Positions 33,461-42,486 of a stretch of 64,000 bases of DNA are shown here, in pieces. The notes under the pieces were generated by a model. That model was not told the origin of the DNA and did not search any database. It saw only the letters and a program-made list of their open reading frames with translations. Position 1 is the stretch's first letter, and each line of letters starts with the position of its first letter. The DNA is from Phototrophicus methaneseepsis (lineage in GTDB: Bacteria; Chloroflexota; Anaerolineae; Aggregatilineales; Phototrophicaceae), in assembly GCF_015500095.1 (NCBI RefSeq), contig NZ_CP062983.1:4588001-4652000 (forward strand), given 5' to 3'. The translations under genes were made by a program, and so were the position numbers.

Positions 33461-34561
33461 TTATTGGGCCATTTCCAGCAATAAATCCGCGATGTTTTGC
33501 GCACCGTGTGCGCTACCGAGCGCCTTCGCTGCGGCTTTCATCTGTACGGATGTGCCCTCATCGTACATCAGGCGGCGTATCGTGGGCAATAAGGTATCCG
33601 CCATTTGTTCATCATCCAACCGCACCGCCGCGCTATGCTCCGCTAAGTAATCCGCGTTCACACGCTGATAACGCCACGCATACGGATAAGGTACCAGGAT
33701 GCCTGGTAAGCCATAATACGTCAATTCACCCAATGTACTGGCACCTGCCCGCGCAACAGCCAGATCAGAGGCCGCGTAAGCAAGGTGCATCTGGTCACTA
33801 TACGCCAACGGATGATAAAGCGTCGCATCTGGCAGATCAGCCGTCGCTGCCTGCGAACGGTCCCAATCCAATTGCCCTGTAATGTGAATGACCTGAATAC
33901 CATCAGCCAGTAGATCGGGCAAAATCGCCTCTACAGCCTGATTGATGCTGCGCGCGCCCCGGCTCCCCCCTGTAATGAGGAGGGTCTTGCGGGCCGGGTC
34001 CAGGCCAAAACAAGCCTGCCCTTCTTCGCGCGTAGCCGTCATAAACGCGCCACGCAGCGGATAGCCTGTCGCCACAATTTGCCCAGGTTTGAAGAATGGC
34101 GCGGATGCATCGACCGTAGTTGCGACTTTTTCAGCGAAGCGGCTCAATACACGGATTGTGCTACCTGGCTCAATATCCGGCAAATAGACAAGCATTGGGA
34201 TGCCACGCACACGCGCCGCCAGGGCAACGGGCACATTGGCCCAGCCCCCAGTGAGTAAGATCGCCTGCGGCTTATGCCGCCCCATAAATTGCCAGGCTTG
34301 TAAAACCCCCAGGCCCATCTTCACCATACTGCTGATAGCACGCAATGGATTAACGCCCACAATCGGCCCGGCGAAGACTTCGCCATAGGCTGCGAAGGGG
34401 ACGTCATAGGCATCAACCAGTTGTTTTTCGAAGCCGCCACCGCCACGAGTGCCGATGAAGGTCAGCTCATGACCGTCGCCGGACTTGTGCAGCACTTCCG
34501 CTACGGCTAGTGCGGGATAAACGTGCCCGCCGGTTCCCCCAGCCCCAATCAGTAGTCGCAC
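33461..34561 (-). CDS. murG: UDP-GlcNAc:lipid I N-acetylglucosaminyltransferase
   Basis: Encodes 366 residues. Transfers GlcNAc to lipid I to make lipid II at the inner membrane face. N-terminal LLIGAGGTGGHVYPALAVAE is the acceptor-side glycine loop. LLITGGSRGARSINQAVEAI and the C-terminal ARAGASTLGELTYYGLPGIL are the donor-sugar motifs, with YPYAWRYQRVNADYL in place of the usual PYPxAxxxHQxxNA, so the family His is not conserved. The start is GTG, with GGAGG 7 nt upstream. Both this ribosome site and the first 31 codons lie inside ftsW. Confidence 0.96.
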   Translation of the reverse strand: MRLLIGAGGTGGHVYPALAVAEVLHKSGDGHELTFIGTRGGGGFEKQLVDAYDVPFAAYGEVFAGPIVGVNPLRAISSMVKMGLGVLQAWQFMGRHKPQAILLTGGWANVPVALAARVRGIPMLVYLPDIEPGSTIRVLSRFAEKVATTVDASAPFFKPGQIVATGYPLRGAFMTATREEGQACFGLDPARKTLLITGGSRGARSINQAVEAILPDLLADGIQVIHITGQLDWDRSQAATADLPDATLYHPLAYSDQMHLAYAASDLAVARAGASTLGELTYYGLPGILVPYPYAWRYQRVNADYLAEHSAAVRLDDEQMADTLLPTIRRLMYDEGTSVQMKAAAKALGSAHGAQNIADLLLEMAQ

Positions 34562-35789
34562 CGGAAGACCTCCGTTTGGCTGTATTCTGTCGCAACGTCG
34601 CGACCCGGCTGACGCTCAACATCAAACCGACGCCCATCATCAAAACCAGTAATGCCGAGCCGCCATAGCTAATGAACGGCAGCGGCAACCCAGACGCCGG
34701 GATCACATTCGTCATAACCGCAATATTTAAAAGCGCCTGGATCGCAACCCAGACGGTGAAGCCCATCGCCAGCAGCGCACCAAAGCTGTCGTTTGAGCGA
34801 CGCGCAATCTGGAAGCCACGAACAACAAAGGCGACAAATAGCAATACGACAAAGGCCGCCCCCACAACGCCCAACTCTTCGCCTATCACAGCGAAGATAC
34901 TATCTGTATGTGGCGCGGGCAGCGCATTGTTGAATTTCTGCGTTCCCTGGCCTAACCCCATGCCGAACCAACCGCCATTCACAAAGGCGATGATGGCACC
35001 CTGGATATGGTCGCCAGCTTCTGTCGGGTCGCTCAGGCCCTGGAGGTACTCCGTCACACGGACCTGGGCCGTGGGGTTCGTTTGCAGCACCATAACCGCC
35101 GCCAACAAGCCCACAATGCCGACCACGACAAAATGCCAGACGCGCGCACCCGCCAAAAAATACATCGTGACAGCCGTGGTCACAATCACAACAGCAGAAC
35201 TCAAGTCTGGCTGTAGGGCGATAGGCACAACGAGCAAACCAATGAGCACGCCAAAAGGAATCAGCCCATAGAGTAAGCTATCGACACGCGTGTTACGAGC
35301 GCTCAACCACGCCGCCATATAAAACACAACTGTGAACTCCGCTAATTCCGATGGCTGCAAGCGCCCACCAACCAGCGAACGACGCGCATTAAACACATCA
35401 TCACCGAAGGCCCATACAGCAATCAGTGCACCGAGCGTAATCAGCAGCAAAAGCGGGCTAAAGCGCTTCCAGAAGCGATAATCAACGATGGTGAAGAAAG
35501 CCATCGCCGCCACAGCCAGCACCACATTGCGCATGTGGTCTTGTAAGAAGATGGCCGTGCTGGACCCGCGAGATTCCAAACTCCAGTTAAATGTCGTACT
35601 GAAAACCATCATGCTGCCAATCACAACCAGCAGGCCGACGATAATCAGCAGCGGTTTATCCAATGTCGCCCAGAAGCTCATCTTCTCTTCGGATGGTCGC
35701 TCCTGCACGGGGGCGGCGGCTGTCCGGGGTGCTGCACGCACCACACGCCGCAAAGGGCCTGGGCTGTCATATACGCTTTGTTCCGTCAT
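34467..35789 (-). CDS. ftsW: Lipid II polymerase / cell division protein FtsW
   Basis: Encodes 440 residues of the SEDS family with ten membrane helices. An N-terminal cytosolic extension of ~45 residues (Pro/Arg/Glu rich) precedes them. Family signs are GGRLQPSELAEFTVVFYMAA (catalytic-region aspartate replaced by Glu/Ala context), LVVPIALQPDLSSAVVI, GGWFGMGLGQGTQKFNNALP, AHTDSIFAVIGEELGVVGAA and LPLPFISYGGSALLVLMMGV. It polymerises glycan strands with its partner FtsI during septation. The last ~31 residues (RRARLSRTSRSGSAAQVRRR) are basic and serine-rich and overlap murG by 95 bp. Confidence 0.95.
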   Translation of the reverse strand: MTEQSVYDSPGPLRRVVRAAPRTAAAPVQERPSEEKMSFWATLDKPLLIIVGLLVVIGSMMVFSTTFNWSLESRGSSTAIFLQDHMRNVVLAVAAMAFFTIVDYRFWKRFSPLLLLITLGALIAVWAFGDDVFNARRSLVGGRLQPSELAEFTVVFYMAAWLSARNTRVDSLLYGLIPFGVLIGLLVVPIALQPDLSSAVVIVTTAVTMYFLAGARVWHFVVVGIVGLLAAVMVLQTNPTAQVRVTEYLQGLSDPTEAGDHIQGAIIAFVNGGWFGMGLGQGTQKFNNALPAPHTDSIFAVIGEELGVVGAAFVVLLFVAFVVRGFQIARRSNDSFGALLAMGFTVWVAIQALLNIAVMTNVIPASGLPLPFISYGGSALLVLMMGVGLMLSVSRVATLRQNTAKRRSSGATTDWGWGNRRARLSRTSRSGSAAQVRRRS

Positions 35790-35962
35790 GCCCGTTCCTT
35801 AAAAACCAACAACGACAAATCCCTGTTTACAACCAACAGGCTGCACGTGCAGCCCGTCTATCCATTCAATTCATGAATTAAGTGAGTCTAGAAGACGCCA
35901 TACCATGACATGTAACTTCATGGTTGGTTTCATTATAATGATGATACACCAATTTAGTGACC
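35790..35962 (-). promoter_or_regulatory. murD-ftsW gap with perfect palindromes
   Basis: The 173-bp gap contains two perfect palindromes, GGCTGCACGTGCAGCC at 35839-35854 and AATTCATGAATT at 35868-35879. ftsW itself has AAGGAACGGGC just before its ATG. The GC-rich palindrome lacks a T run on either side, so it is a better operator or RNA hairpin candidate than a terminator. Confidence 0.4.
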
Positions 35963-37366
35963 TTACAACTTCGACACAATCTTACGGAAATGCTCGCCAC
36001 GCGCTTCAAAATCCGGGTAGGCATCATAGCTAGTCCCGCCGGGCGAGAGTAAGACGACATGGCCCGGTTGTGCCACTTCCTGGGCGAGCAAAACAGCTTC
36101 ATCGAGCGTTTCGACGCTGCTAACATGCCGCTGATCCGCGCCCATCAAGCGCAGCATACGCATGACCTTGGTCCGCACCTGCTTATCCCCCTCGCGCCCA
36201 AAGAGGATAATATGATCAGCCTTTTGTAAAGCGAGATGTACGGCTTCCTGCCATGGCAGGTCCTTATCCGCACCACCCAGTAGCAAAACAAGGCGCTCAT
36301 CAAAGCTGCGCAGGGCTGCTACCAGCCGCTCCGGCGCGGTGGCGATACTATCGTTAATATACGTCACGCCGTTGACGTCACGCACCTTTTCCAGCCGATG
36401 CGGCACCGGCTTAAAATCACAGACGACTTGCCGCATCGTCTCCGGCTCAATCCCAGGGCGATCCAACGCCAGACCAAGCGCCCCCGCAATCGCGCAGGCA
36501 GCCAGCACATTCATCACATTATGGTCGCCAAGTAGTGGGACCTCCGCCCGATCCATGAGCACATGGGGCACATAATCGTAACTGGCAGACCCGGCCAGCA
36601 TCAGCCGATCTCCCATCAAAAATGTGCCGTTGGGCACAATGTCATACATGCTGAACCAGACCAGTTCATCTGCAATGACGAGCGGCTCCAACGACTCGGA
36701 TATTTCATCATCCTTGCACAACACAGCCACATCGCCGGGGTATTGATGGCGCAGAATATTGGCCTTGGCAGCGATATAATTTTGCATTGTCTTATGGCGA
36801 TCAAGATGGTTAGGGGTGATATTGAGCACAGCGGCAACACGTGGGCTGGTCGTCATGAGTTCAAGCTGAAAAGAAGACAGCTCCATAATAACGACGTCAT
36901 CCGGCGTGATTTTATCGAGGTCATCCAGCAAGACATCGCCAATATTGCCACCAACATAGGTGTTATAGCCTGCCGCCTGGATAATCTGCGTCGTGAGGGT
37001 GGTTGTGGTCGTCTTGCCAGCACTGCCTGTGATGCCTACGACAGGGGCTTTGCAGCGCTCCATGAAGAGCTGCGCATCATTTGTAATAGCCACACCACGT
37101 TCAACCGCCTCTTGTATGAGCGACAGCGTCAGCGGCACACCACCAGAAATGCAGATCAGGTCCGCATCATCCAATAACGTCAGGGGATGCTCTCCCAGGA
37201 CAAAATCCACCTGAGGGAATTGACCTTGTTCCAGTAAAAGCTGTTCGCTGGTCCGGCGATCACTCACCGTGACGTGTGCGCCTTGGGTTGGTAGCCAGCG
37301 CGCCAGGGCACGCCCCTGCCGACCAAAACCCAACACAATCACGTGTTTGCCATTGAGTTCATGCAT
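35963..37366 (-). CDS. murD: UDP-N-acetylmuramoylalanine--D-glutamate ligase
   Basis: Encodes 467 residues from the ATG at 37366, with AGGGAA just upstream; a TTG 15 nt earlier is less likely. It adds D-Glu to UDP-MurNAc-L-Ala with ATP. The N-terminal HVIVLGFGRQGRALARWLP block, P-loop VVGITGSAGKTTTTTLTTQI, VIMELSSFQLELMTTSPRVA, LNITPNHLDRHKTMQNYIAA and the C-terminal YINDSIATAPERLVAALRSF with VVLLSPGGTSYDAYPDFEAR are all typical. It lies between mraY and ftsW, where murE and murF usually precede it in other dcw clusters. Confidence 0.97.
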   Translation of the reverse strand: MHELNGKHVIVLGFGRQGRALARWLPTQGAHVTVSDRRTSEQLLLEQGQFPQVDFVLGEHPLTLLDDADLICISGGVPLTLSLIQEAVERGVAITNDAQLFMERCKAPVVGITGSAGKTTTTTLTTQIIQAAGYNTYVGGNIGDVLLDDLDKITPDDVVIMELSSFQLELMTTSPRVAAVLNITPNHLDRHKTMQNYIAAKANILRHQYPGDVAVLCKDDEISESLEPLVIADELVWFSMYDIVPNGTFLMGDRLMLAGSASYDYVPHVLMDRAEVPLLGDHNVMNVLAACAIAGALGLALDRPGIEPETMRQVVCDFKPVPHRLEKVRDVNGVTYINDSIATAPERLVAALRSFDERLVLLLGGADKDLPWQEAVHLALQKADHIILFGREGDKQVRTKVMRMLRLMGADQRHVSSVETLDEAVLLAQEVAQPGHVVLLSPGGTSYDAYPDFEARGEHFRKIVSKL

Positions 37367-37423
37367 GGTGTTCCCTAACAAGCTTTCCTCAATTCCATTT
37401 TTTCACTGTAATTATAACAAACT

Positions 37424-38452
37424 TTATATCAACGCTAGGGCCACACCAATCATGGCACTAAGGATACCCACCAGCCAGAAACGCTGTACCACCTGCGTTT
37501 CGCTCCATCCGACCAGCTCAAAATGATGGTGCAGCGGCGTACGCCTGAAAGGCCGAATATCCTGGCCCAGGTAGCGCCGAGTCAATTTAGCAGAAGCCAC
37601 CTGAATCATCACGCTAACTGTTTCCATCACCGGGACAATTGCCACAATCGGCAGCAGTGCCCACTGCCCTGTCATCACAGCGACAATGCCCAGCGTCGCC
37701 CCCAGAGGCAGCGACCCCGCATCCCCCATAAAGAGTTGGGCCGGGTGTGCATTGAACCATAAAAAAGCGAAGCAGGCCCCCACCAGGATAAAGCATAATT
37801 GCACGACGAAAATCTGGCCTTGTAAGAAAGCAATCACGCCATAGGCGGCAAAGGCACTGGCGCAGATAATCCCCGCCAGCCCATCCATGCCATCTGTCAG
37901 GTTCACAGCGTTGGACATCCCGACAATGATGAACATCGTCATCGGGATGAAAATCACAGGTGATAAGGGGATTGAAACCGGAATTAGTGGGATAAGGATC
38001 TGGTTTGCCAGAGCAAAACCGCCTTGATATAGCGAGAGCATCACCGCAGCGGCACCAGCCAGGACGAGCTGCGCCAGGAATTTGATACGCCCGGAAAGGC
38101 CTTCCCCATGAATACCGCGTGATGTCTGGATACCTTCCCAGTCATCAATCAGGCCCAACAAAGAAAATCCAATTAGCACCGCCAACGGCAAAAAGACGCT
38201 CGCACCCTGCCCATCCTGGACGATGCGCGCCAGACTCAGCGCCAACACGATAATCACTGTAGGCACAATAATCATAATGCCGCCCATCGTCGGCGTGCCC
38301 ACCTTATGACCATGTGAATCCTGTAATTCAATACGGATTTGTTTGCCAATCTTAAGGCGGCGCAAAATCTCTACAAATGGCCCGCCCCAAATAACGCCCA
38401 ACAGGAAGGTCATACCGCCAACCGTTAGCGCGAGTGGGAGTTGTGTCCCCAT
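37424..38452 (-). CDS. mraY: Phospho-N-acetylmuramoyl-pentapeptide transferase
   Basis: Encodes 342 residues from the ATG at 38452, where GAGG lies 4 nt upstream. Transfers phospho-MurNAc-pentapeptide to undecaprenyl phosphate to form lipid I in the membrane. The family sites are HKVGTPTMGGIMIIVPTVI, FSLLGLIDDWEGIQTSRGI (aspartate pair), MSNAVNLTDGMDGLAGIICA (second aspartate site) and LWFNAHPAQLFMGDAGSLPL (third). PFRRTPLHHHFELVGWSETQ gives the histidine loop. Ten membrane helices are expected. It follows the ftsI-type gene by about 45 nt. Confidence 0.97.
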   Translation of the reverse strand: MGTQLPLALTVGGMTFLLGVIWGGPFVEILRRLKIGKQIRIELQDSHGHKVGTPTMGGIMIIVPTVIIVLALSLARIVQDGQGASVFLPLAVLIGFSLLGLIDDWEGIQTSRGIHGEGLSGRIKFLAQLVLAGAAAVMLSLYQGGFALANQILIPLIPVSIPLSPVIFIPMTMFIIVGMSNAVNLTDGMDGLAGIICASAFAAYGVIAFLQGQIFVVQLCFILVGACFAFLWFNAHPAQLFMGDAGSLPLGATLGIVAVMTGQWALLPIVAIVPVMETVSVMIQVASAKLTRRYLGQDIRPFRRTPLHHHFELVGWSETQVVQRFWLVGILSAMIGVALALI

Positions 38453-38496
38453 AGGTCCTCTTTTCAATCCATTGTGGCATTCGCCACACAGGCATC

Positions 38497-40269
38497 TTAG
38501 CGCAGCGTACCCGTTTGCCCACCCTGAGATGCCAGATCCAACCGCACACTATCTTCCGGGATGCCCAGGTGCAGCACGAGTTTTTCCGCCAATTGGCGGA
38601 ATGCAGGCGCAGCCGTCATACTCCCCCAGATCGAAGTTGTCGGACGATCCAGACGAATCAGCACGGTCACACGCGGGTTATCCGCCGGGAAGAAGCCGAT
38701 AAAGCTAGCAATCGAGGTATTCGGTTCGTAACCGATTGCATTCGGTATCTGCGCGGTGCCCGTCTTACCTGCGATACTGTAACCTGGAATGACAGCCATA
38801 GCCGGATCACCATCTGTGACGACGTGCACCATCATATCGCGTACACGGTGCGCTGTATCTGCCAGCACCACGCGCCGCAGCACAATAGGCTCAATATTCT
38901 GGATCGTATCGCCAGAAATACGCTGGCTGACGATACGCGGCTGCATCATCAGGCCATCATTCGCAATCGCATTCACAGCCGTCACCATTTGCAGCGGGGT
39001 GACCGTTAGACCCTGGCCGAAGCTGTTCGTCAGCAAGTCGCTCTCGCTCCAATCGCTGTCGCCAGGTTCTTTCATCTGCCCAGGGACTTCTCCCGCGAGA
39101 TCGACGCGCGTTAACTCCCCAATGCCGAAGCGCCGCAACCCCTGATAAAAGGCATCGCGCCCCATTTCAAGCGCCATCGTCGCCACACCAATATTGAGCG
39201 AGTTCACCAGCACATCCGTCGCATTACGGACGCCATAAGCGCGTTCGTCCCAGTTGCGAACGGTAATACTGGCCTCGTTCAATTGGCCGGTATCGTTATA
39301 AGACCAGTTTTCATCCACAGTGCCAAACTCAATCGCCGTTGCGACAGTCAGCACCTTAAAGATGGAACCCGGCTCATAAGCATCGACAATGGCTGGCGTC
39401 CGCAACAAATCTGTATTCTGGCCGCCAGGGTCATTCGGGTCAAATGTCGGGCTAGAAGCCATCGCCAGAATATCGCCCGTGCGCGATTCCATCACAATGA
39501 TGGTGCCGCTCCTAGCCCCATACTGGCTGAGGTAAGATTGTAATTCACTCTCAACGAGATACTGTAATTCACGATCAATCGTCAGGACGAGGTCCATACC
39601 CCGCTGGTTGATTTCTATGCCCGTCTCAGGGGCGTAGAGCGGCACTGTGCTGATCGTTTCATCAATCGCACGCCCTGCCAGTTCATCGTTGTAAGCCGCC
39701 TCAACACCCATCGCGCCAGTGGCGTTCTCATCAATCGTAAAGCCGACAATCTGCGATGCCAGCGTTCCCTGCGGGTAAAAGCGGTTAGCGACACGCTCAA
39801 TCGTGACGGGCAGCAGCAATGTCTCATTGTCGATAATCTGCTGACCAATTTCAGCAGAGACAGGGCCTTCTTCTGTAATAGGCACCCAACTCTGGGATGA
39901 ATTGGCAATTTTCTGATAAATATCAAATTCATCCATGCCCAGGATGAGGGCAAGCTCTCGCGAGACGGTCGTCGGGTCCGTCACCAAGTTGGGGCTCACA
40001 CCGATGCGATATTCAATCTGGTTAAAGGCCAACGGCTCACCATCGCGGTCATAGATGAGGCCGCGCTCAGCCGGGATGCGCTCAACAAAGCTGGTATTGG
40101 CAGCACCACGCGCCCGGAACTCTCGTGCGACTTCTGGCGAGAGCCATTGGAAGCTGGCGACTGCAAGCAGTAGCAAAGCACTAGCCAGCACAAGGAAGGT
40201 AATCACAATCGGAATACGCTTATGGATCGTATCAAGCTGGTTTGGGCGTTGTGGGGTTGCACTTGCCAT
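38497..40269 (-). CDS. ftsI: Septal peptidoglycan transpeptidase (FtsI/PBP2-type penicillin-binding protein)
   Basis: Encodes 590 residues. A short cytosolic N-terminus and one helix (IVITFLVLASALLLLAVASF) are followed by the pedestal domain (IPAERGLIYDRDGEPLAFN). The transpeptidase domain has all three active-site motifs: SIFK in AYEPGSIFKVLTVATAIE (catalytic Ser), SLN in LVNSLNIGVATMALEMG, and KTGT in YSIAGKTGTAQIPNAIG. It crosslinks septal peptidoglycan, and its SEDS partner FtsW is encoded downstream. No PASTA repeats are present, unlike many Gram-positive relatives. Confidence 0.95.
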   Translation of the reverse strand: MASATPQRPNQLDTIHKRIPIVITFLVLASALLLLAVASFQWLSPEVAREFRARGAANTSFVERIPAERGLIYDRDGEPLAFNQIEYRIGVSPNLVTDPTTVSRELALILGMDEFDIYQKIANSSQSWVPITEEGPVSAEIGQQIIDNETLLLPVTIERVANRFYPQGTLASQIVGFTIDENATGAMGVEAAYNDELAGRAIDETISTVPLYAPETGIEINQRGMDLVLTIDRELQYLVESELQSYLSQYGARSGTIIVMESRTGDILAMASSPTFDPNDPGGQNTDLLRTPAIVDAYEPGSIFKVLTVATAIEFGTVDENWSYNDTGQLNEASITVRNWDERAYGVRNATDVLVNSLNIGVATMALEMGRDAFYQGLRRFGIGELTRVDLAGEVPGQMKEPGDSDWSESDLLTNSFGQGLTVTPLQMVTAVNAIANDGLMMQPRIVSQRISGDTIQNIEPIVLRRVVLADTAHRVRDMMVHVVTDGDPAMAVIPGYSIAGKTGTAQIPNAIGYEPNTSIASFIGFFPADNPRVTVLIRLDRPTTSIWGSMTAAPAFRQLAEKLVLHLGIPEDSVRLDLASQGGQTGTLR

Positions 40270-40319
40270 AGATCGCTATCCTTCTTGCTATAGGCGTCTT
40301 GATAGGCTCTCTAATCGGA

Positions 40320-40784
40320 TTAGCGGCCAAAGCCTTCGAACTGCCAACTCAGGCTATCAATTTGCTGCTGCAGCCACCCGGAAAATGTCTCATCATACTG
40401 GACGATTGGCGCTGTATCATCCTGAGATTCCAGATCAACAACCGTCTCTTCACGATACGGGTTATAGCCATCAATAACGACATACTGAACTTCCTGCGGG
40501 GTGGCAGGCCTGAAACCTAATTGCTGAGCACGGGCTTCAAGCCGGGGGATTGTCTTCAGTTCAGCGATTTCCACGCGCAGTTGCTCATTGGCAAATTCCA
40601 GACGGTCACGTTCTTCAATCATGGCTGCGATTTCGCGGTTTGTCGCCACGTAAGACGCAACCTGGGACAAATACACACCCGCGAAAATCAACGCCAACAC
40701 CATAGCCAGCCCTAATAATATCGCTGCCTGGTTTTGAGGACGCCATGTGCGCCGCCCTAATGTATGGTCTACCCAACGACTCAT
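40320..40784 (-). CDS. ftsL: FtsL/FtsB-like septum formation protein
   Basis: Encodes 154 residues. A basic N-terminus (GRRTWRPQNQ), a membrane helix (AAILLGLAMVLALIFAGVYL, ~19-38) and a coiled coil at ~45-85 (REIAAMIEERDRLEFANEQL with RVEIAELKTI) are followed by ARAQQLGFRPATPQEVQYVV, which is the FtsL/DivIC-type ending. An acidic tail of about 50 residues (YREETVVDLESQDD) is longer than usual. Position between rsmH and ftsI is the standard location of ftsL. It bridges FtsQ and FtsW/FtsI. Confidence 0.85.
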   Translation of the reverse strand: MSRWVDHTLGRRTWRPQNQAAILLGLAMVLALIFAGVYLSQVASYVATNREIAAMIEERDRLEFANEQLRVEIAELKTIPRLEARAQQLGFRPATPQEVQYVVIDGYNPYREETVVDLESQDDTAPIVQYDETFSGWLQQQIDSLSWQFEGFGR

Positions 40785-40896
40785 AAGAGAGAACTCAACT
40801 CATCTGACGTTCTGGTCACATTGCTTCTCGTTGATTCTTGCACTGAGTTTACTCGCAATTTGCCCACAGCGAAATGTGGCGTTGTGTCATCGCAGA

Positions 40897-41814
40897 TTAA
40901 GCGCGCTTCTGGACGACACGGAGTTTGCTGCTGCGGCTGCGCGGATTCTCGCTCACTTCAGCGCTCTCCGGGACGATAGGCTTGCGCGTCACAAGGTCCA
41001 CAGTCGCGGCCTTTTCCTGTATAGAAGCCATCCCTGGCGGGGCCACGATTTCCGTGCTGGCTTCTTTAAAAACCTGCTTGACGATGCGATCTTCCAGGCT
41101 GTGGAAGGTGATTACAGCCAGCCGCCCACCCGGCACGAGTAAATCAATCGCGATAGGAAGCGTTTCTTCCAGCACGCGCAGTTCATCATTCACAGCGATG
41201 CGCAGCGCCTGAAAAACACGTGTTGCCGGATGAATGCCACTCTTATCATAACGCGGCATCGCCCTGGAGACTGTCTCCGCCAATTGTTGCGTACGCGTAA
41301 AAGGGCGTTGTTCCACAATAGCGCGTGCGATACGCCCTGAATAGCGTTCTTCACCATAACGCCGGAAGATGTCTGCAAGGTCATCCGCTGCCCAGTTATT
41401 GACGATATCTGCCGCTGAAGGCCGCCCATCATTGGGCGTAAAGCGCATATCCAGCGGGCCATCTGTACGAAAGGCAAAACCGCGTTCAGCCGTATCAAGC
41501 TGCATAGAAGAGACGCCCAGATCCAACAAAATCGCATCAACGGCTTGCCAGCCCAATAAAGCGGCCTGCTGCTTCATCGTGCGGTAACTAGCCTGGACGA
41601 TCTTGGCACGTTCACCATACGGGGCCAACACGTCCTGAGCGATGCCAATTGCCTGCACATCGAGATCCAGGCCCAGCACAGTCTCTACGCCAGCATCTAA
41701 TAAGGCCTGTGTATGCCCACCTGCCCCCAGGGTGCCATCAATCGCACGCTGAACAGGGCCGTGTGGCAGCAAATAATCAATTGTCTCTTGTCGTAAAACG
41801 GAAATATGGCTCAT
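40897..41814 (-). CDS. rsmH: 16S rRNA (cytosine(1402)-N4)-methyltransferase
   Basis: Encodes 305 residues. Methylates N4 of C1402 in the ribosomal P site using S-adenosylmethionine. The N-terminus HISVLRQETIDYLLPHGPVQ, the SAM loop DGTLGAGGHTQALLDAG, LLDLGVSSMQLDTAERGFAF, MRFTPNDGRPSAADIVNNW and the end block VITFHSLEDRIVKQVFKEA are all diagnostic. It begins 10 nt after mraZ, as in most dcw clusters. Confidence 0.97.
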   Translation of the reverse strand: MSHISVLRQETIDYLLPHGPVQRAIDGTLGAGGHTQALLDAGVETVLGLDLDVQAIGIAQDVLAPYGERAKIVQASYRTMKQQAALLGWQAVDAILLDLGVSSMQLDTAERGFAFRTDGPLDMRFTPNDGRPSAADIVNNWAADDLADIFRRYGEERYSGRIARAIVEQRPFTRTQQLAETVSRAMPRYDKSGIHPATRVFQALRIAVNDELRVLEETLPIAIDLLVPGGRLAVITFHSLEDRIVKQVFKEASTEIVAPPGMASIQEKAATVDLVTRKPIVPESAEVSENPRSRSSKLRVVQKRA

Positions 41815-41824
41815 ATAGGCAGGG

Positions 41825-42253
41825 TCACAACGTCAATGATAACCAATCGCTGCTATCTTCCAGTACATTGGAGACGCTGTCCAGTGTGGTGCGCCACTTA
41901 CTGGGCTCCCAGATTTCAATAAACGTCTCCATCCCAACGAGTAAGGCTTGATTATCCAACCCGGCATAGGTCCGCAGATAATTCGGAATCAGGATGCGGC
42001 CCTGACGGTCACAAGCCAGTTCCACCGCGCCGGAAAATAACAAACGACGAAGTGCGCGCCCTTTCGCGTGGGTAATCGGGAGCTGGTTGAGCTGGTTCGT
42101 TACGGTCTGCCAGGCCTCCGGCGGGAAGATCACGAGGTTACAATCCAGGCCACGGGTGAGGATCGCACCATCATCCAATTGAGGCCGAAAACGCGCCGGG
42201 ACAATTAAGCGACCTTTTGTATCCAGATGATGCGAAAATTCGCCCCAGAACAT
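41825..42253 (-). CDS. mraZ: MraZ transcriptional regulator
   Basis: Encodes 142 residues with two SpoVT/AbrB-like DNA-binding repeats: HHLDTKGRLIVPARFRPQL at ~8-26 and ELACDRQGRILIPNYLRTYA at ~77-96. MraZ is a ring-shaped repressor that binds direct repeats upstream of its own gene, the first of the dcw cluster. Candidate sites are at 42310-42345. The C-terminus (DSVSNVLEDSSDWLSLTL) is normal. Confidence 0.96.
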   Translation of the reverse strand: MFWGEFSHHLDTKGRLIVPARFRPQLDDGAILTRGLDCNLVIFPPEAWQTVTNQLNQLPITHAKGRALRRLLFSGAVELACDRQGRILIPNYLRTYAGLDNQALLVGMETFIEIWEPSKWRTTLDSVSNVLEDSSDWLSLTL

Positions 42254-42303
42254 GTGATTGACCCCGAATAATTCATGCTTGCATGCGGATGATGACGCTC
42301 GTT

Positions 42304-42345
42304 ACTATACCACACTATCCCACACGGAAACTACAAGAATCCCAC
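42304..42345 (-). promoter_or_regulatory. Candidate mraZ promoter with MraZ-type repeats
   Basis: On the minus strand GTGGGATAGT is followed directly by GTGGTATAGT, a 10-nt direct repeat, with a further GTGGGATTCT 22 nt upstream. TATAGT at the end of the second repeat fits a -10 box (5/6). GTGG repeats with 10-nt period and 5-nt spacers are the known MraZ target, so autoregulation is likely. No good -35 was found. Confidence 0.55.
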
Positions 42346-42486
42346 ATATCGTTGTTTCTTAACAAGCTGTCGTGCAACCTGCCCAAGCATCTTACTTTCA
42401 TCAAAACATCACAGCTTAGGCGCAAAATAAACATAACACTTTGATAGACTCGAAAAGATCACTTTAGTCATTAAAGGCCTATCAAT

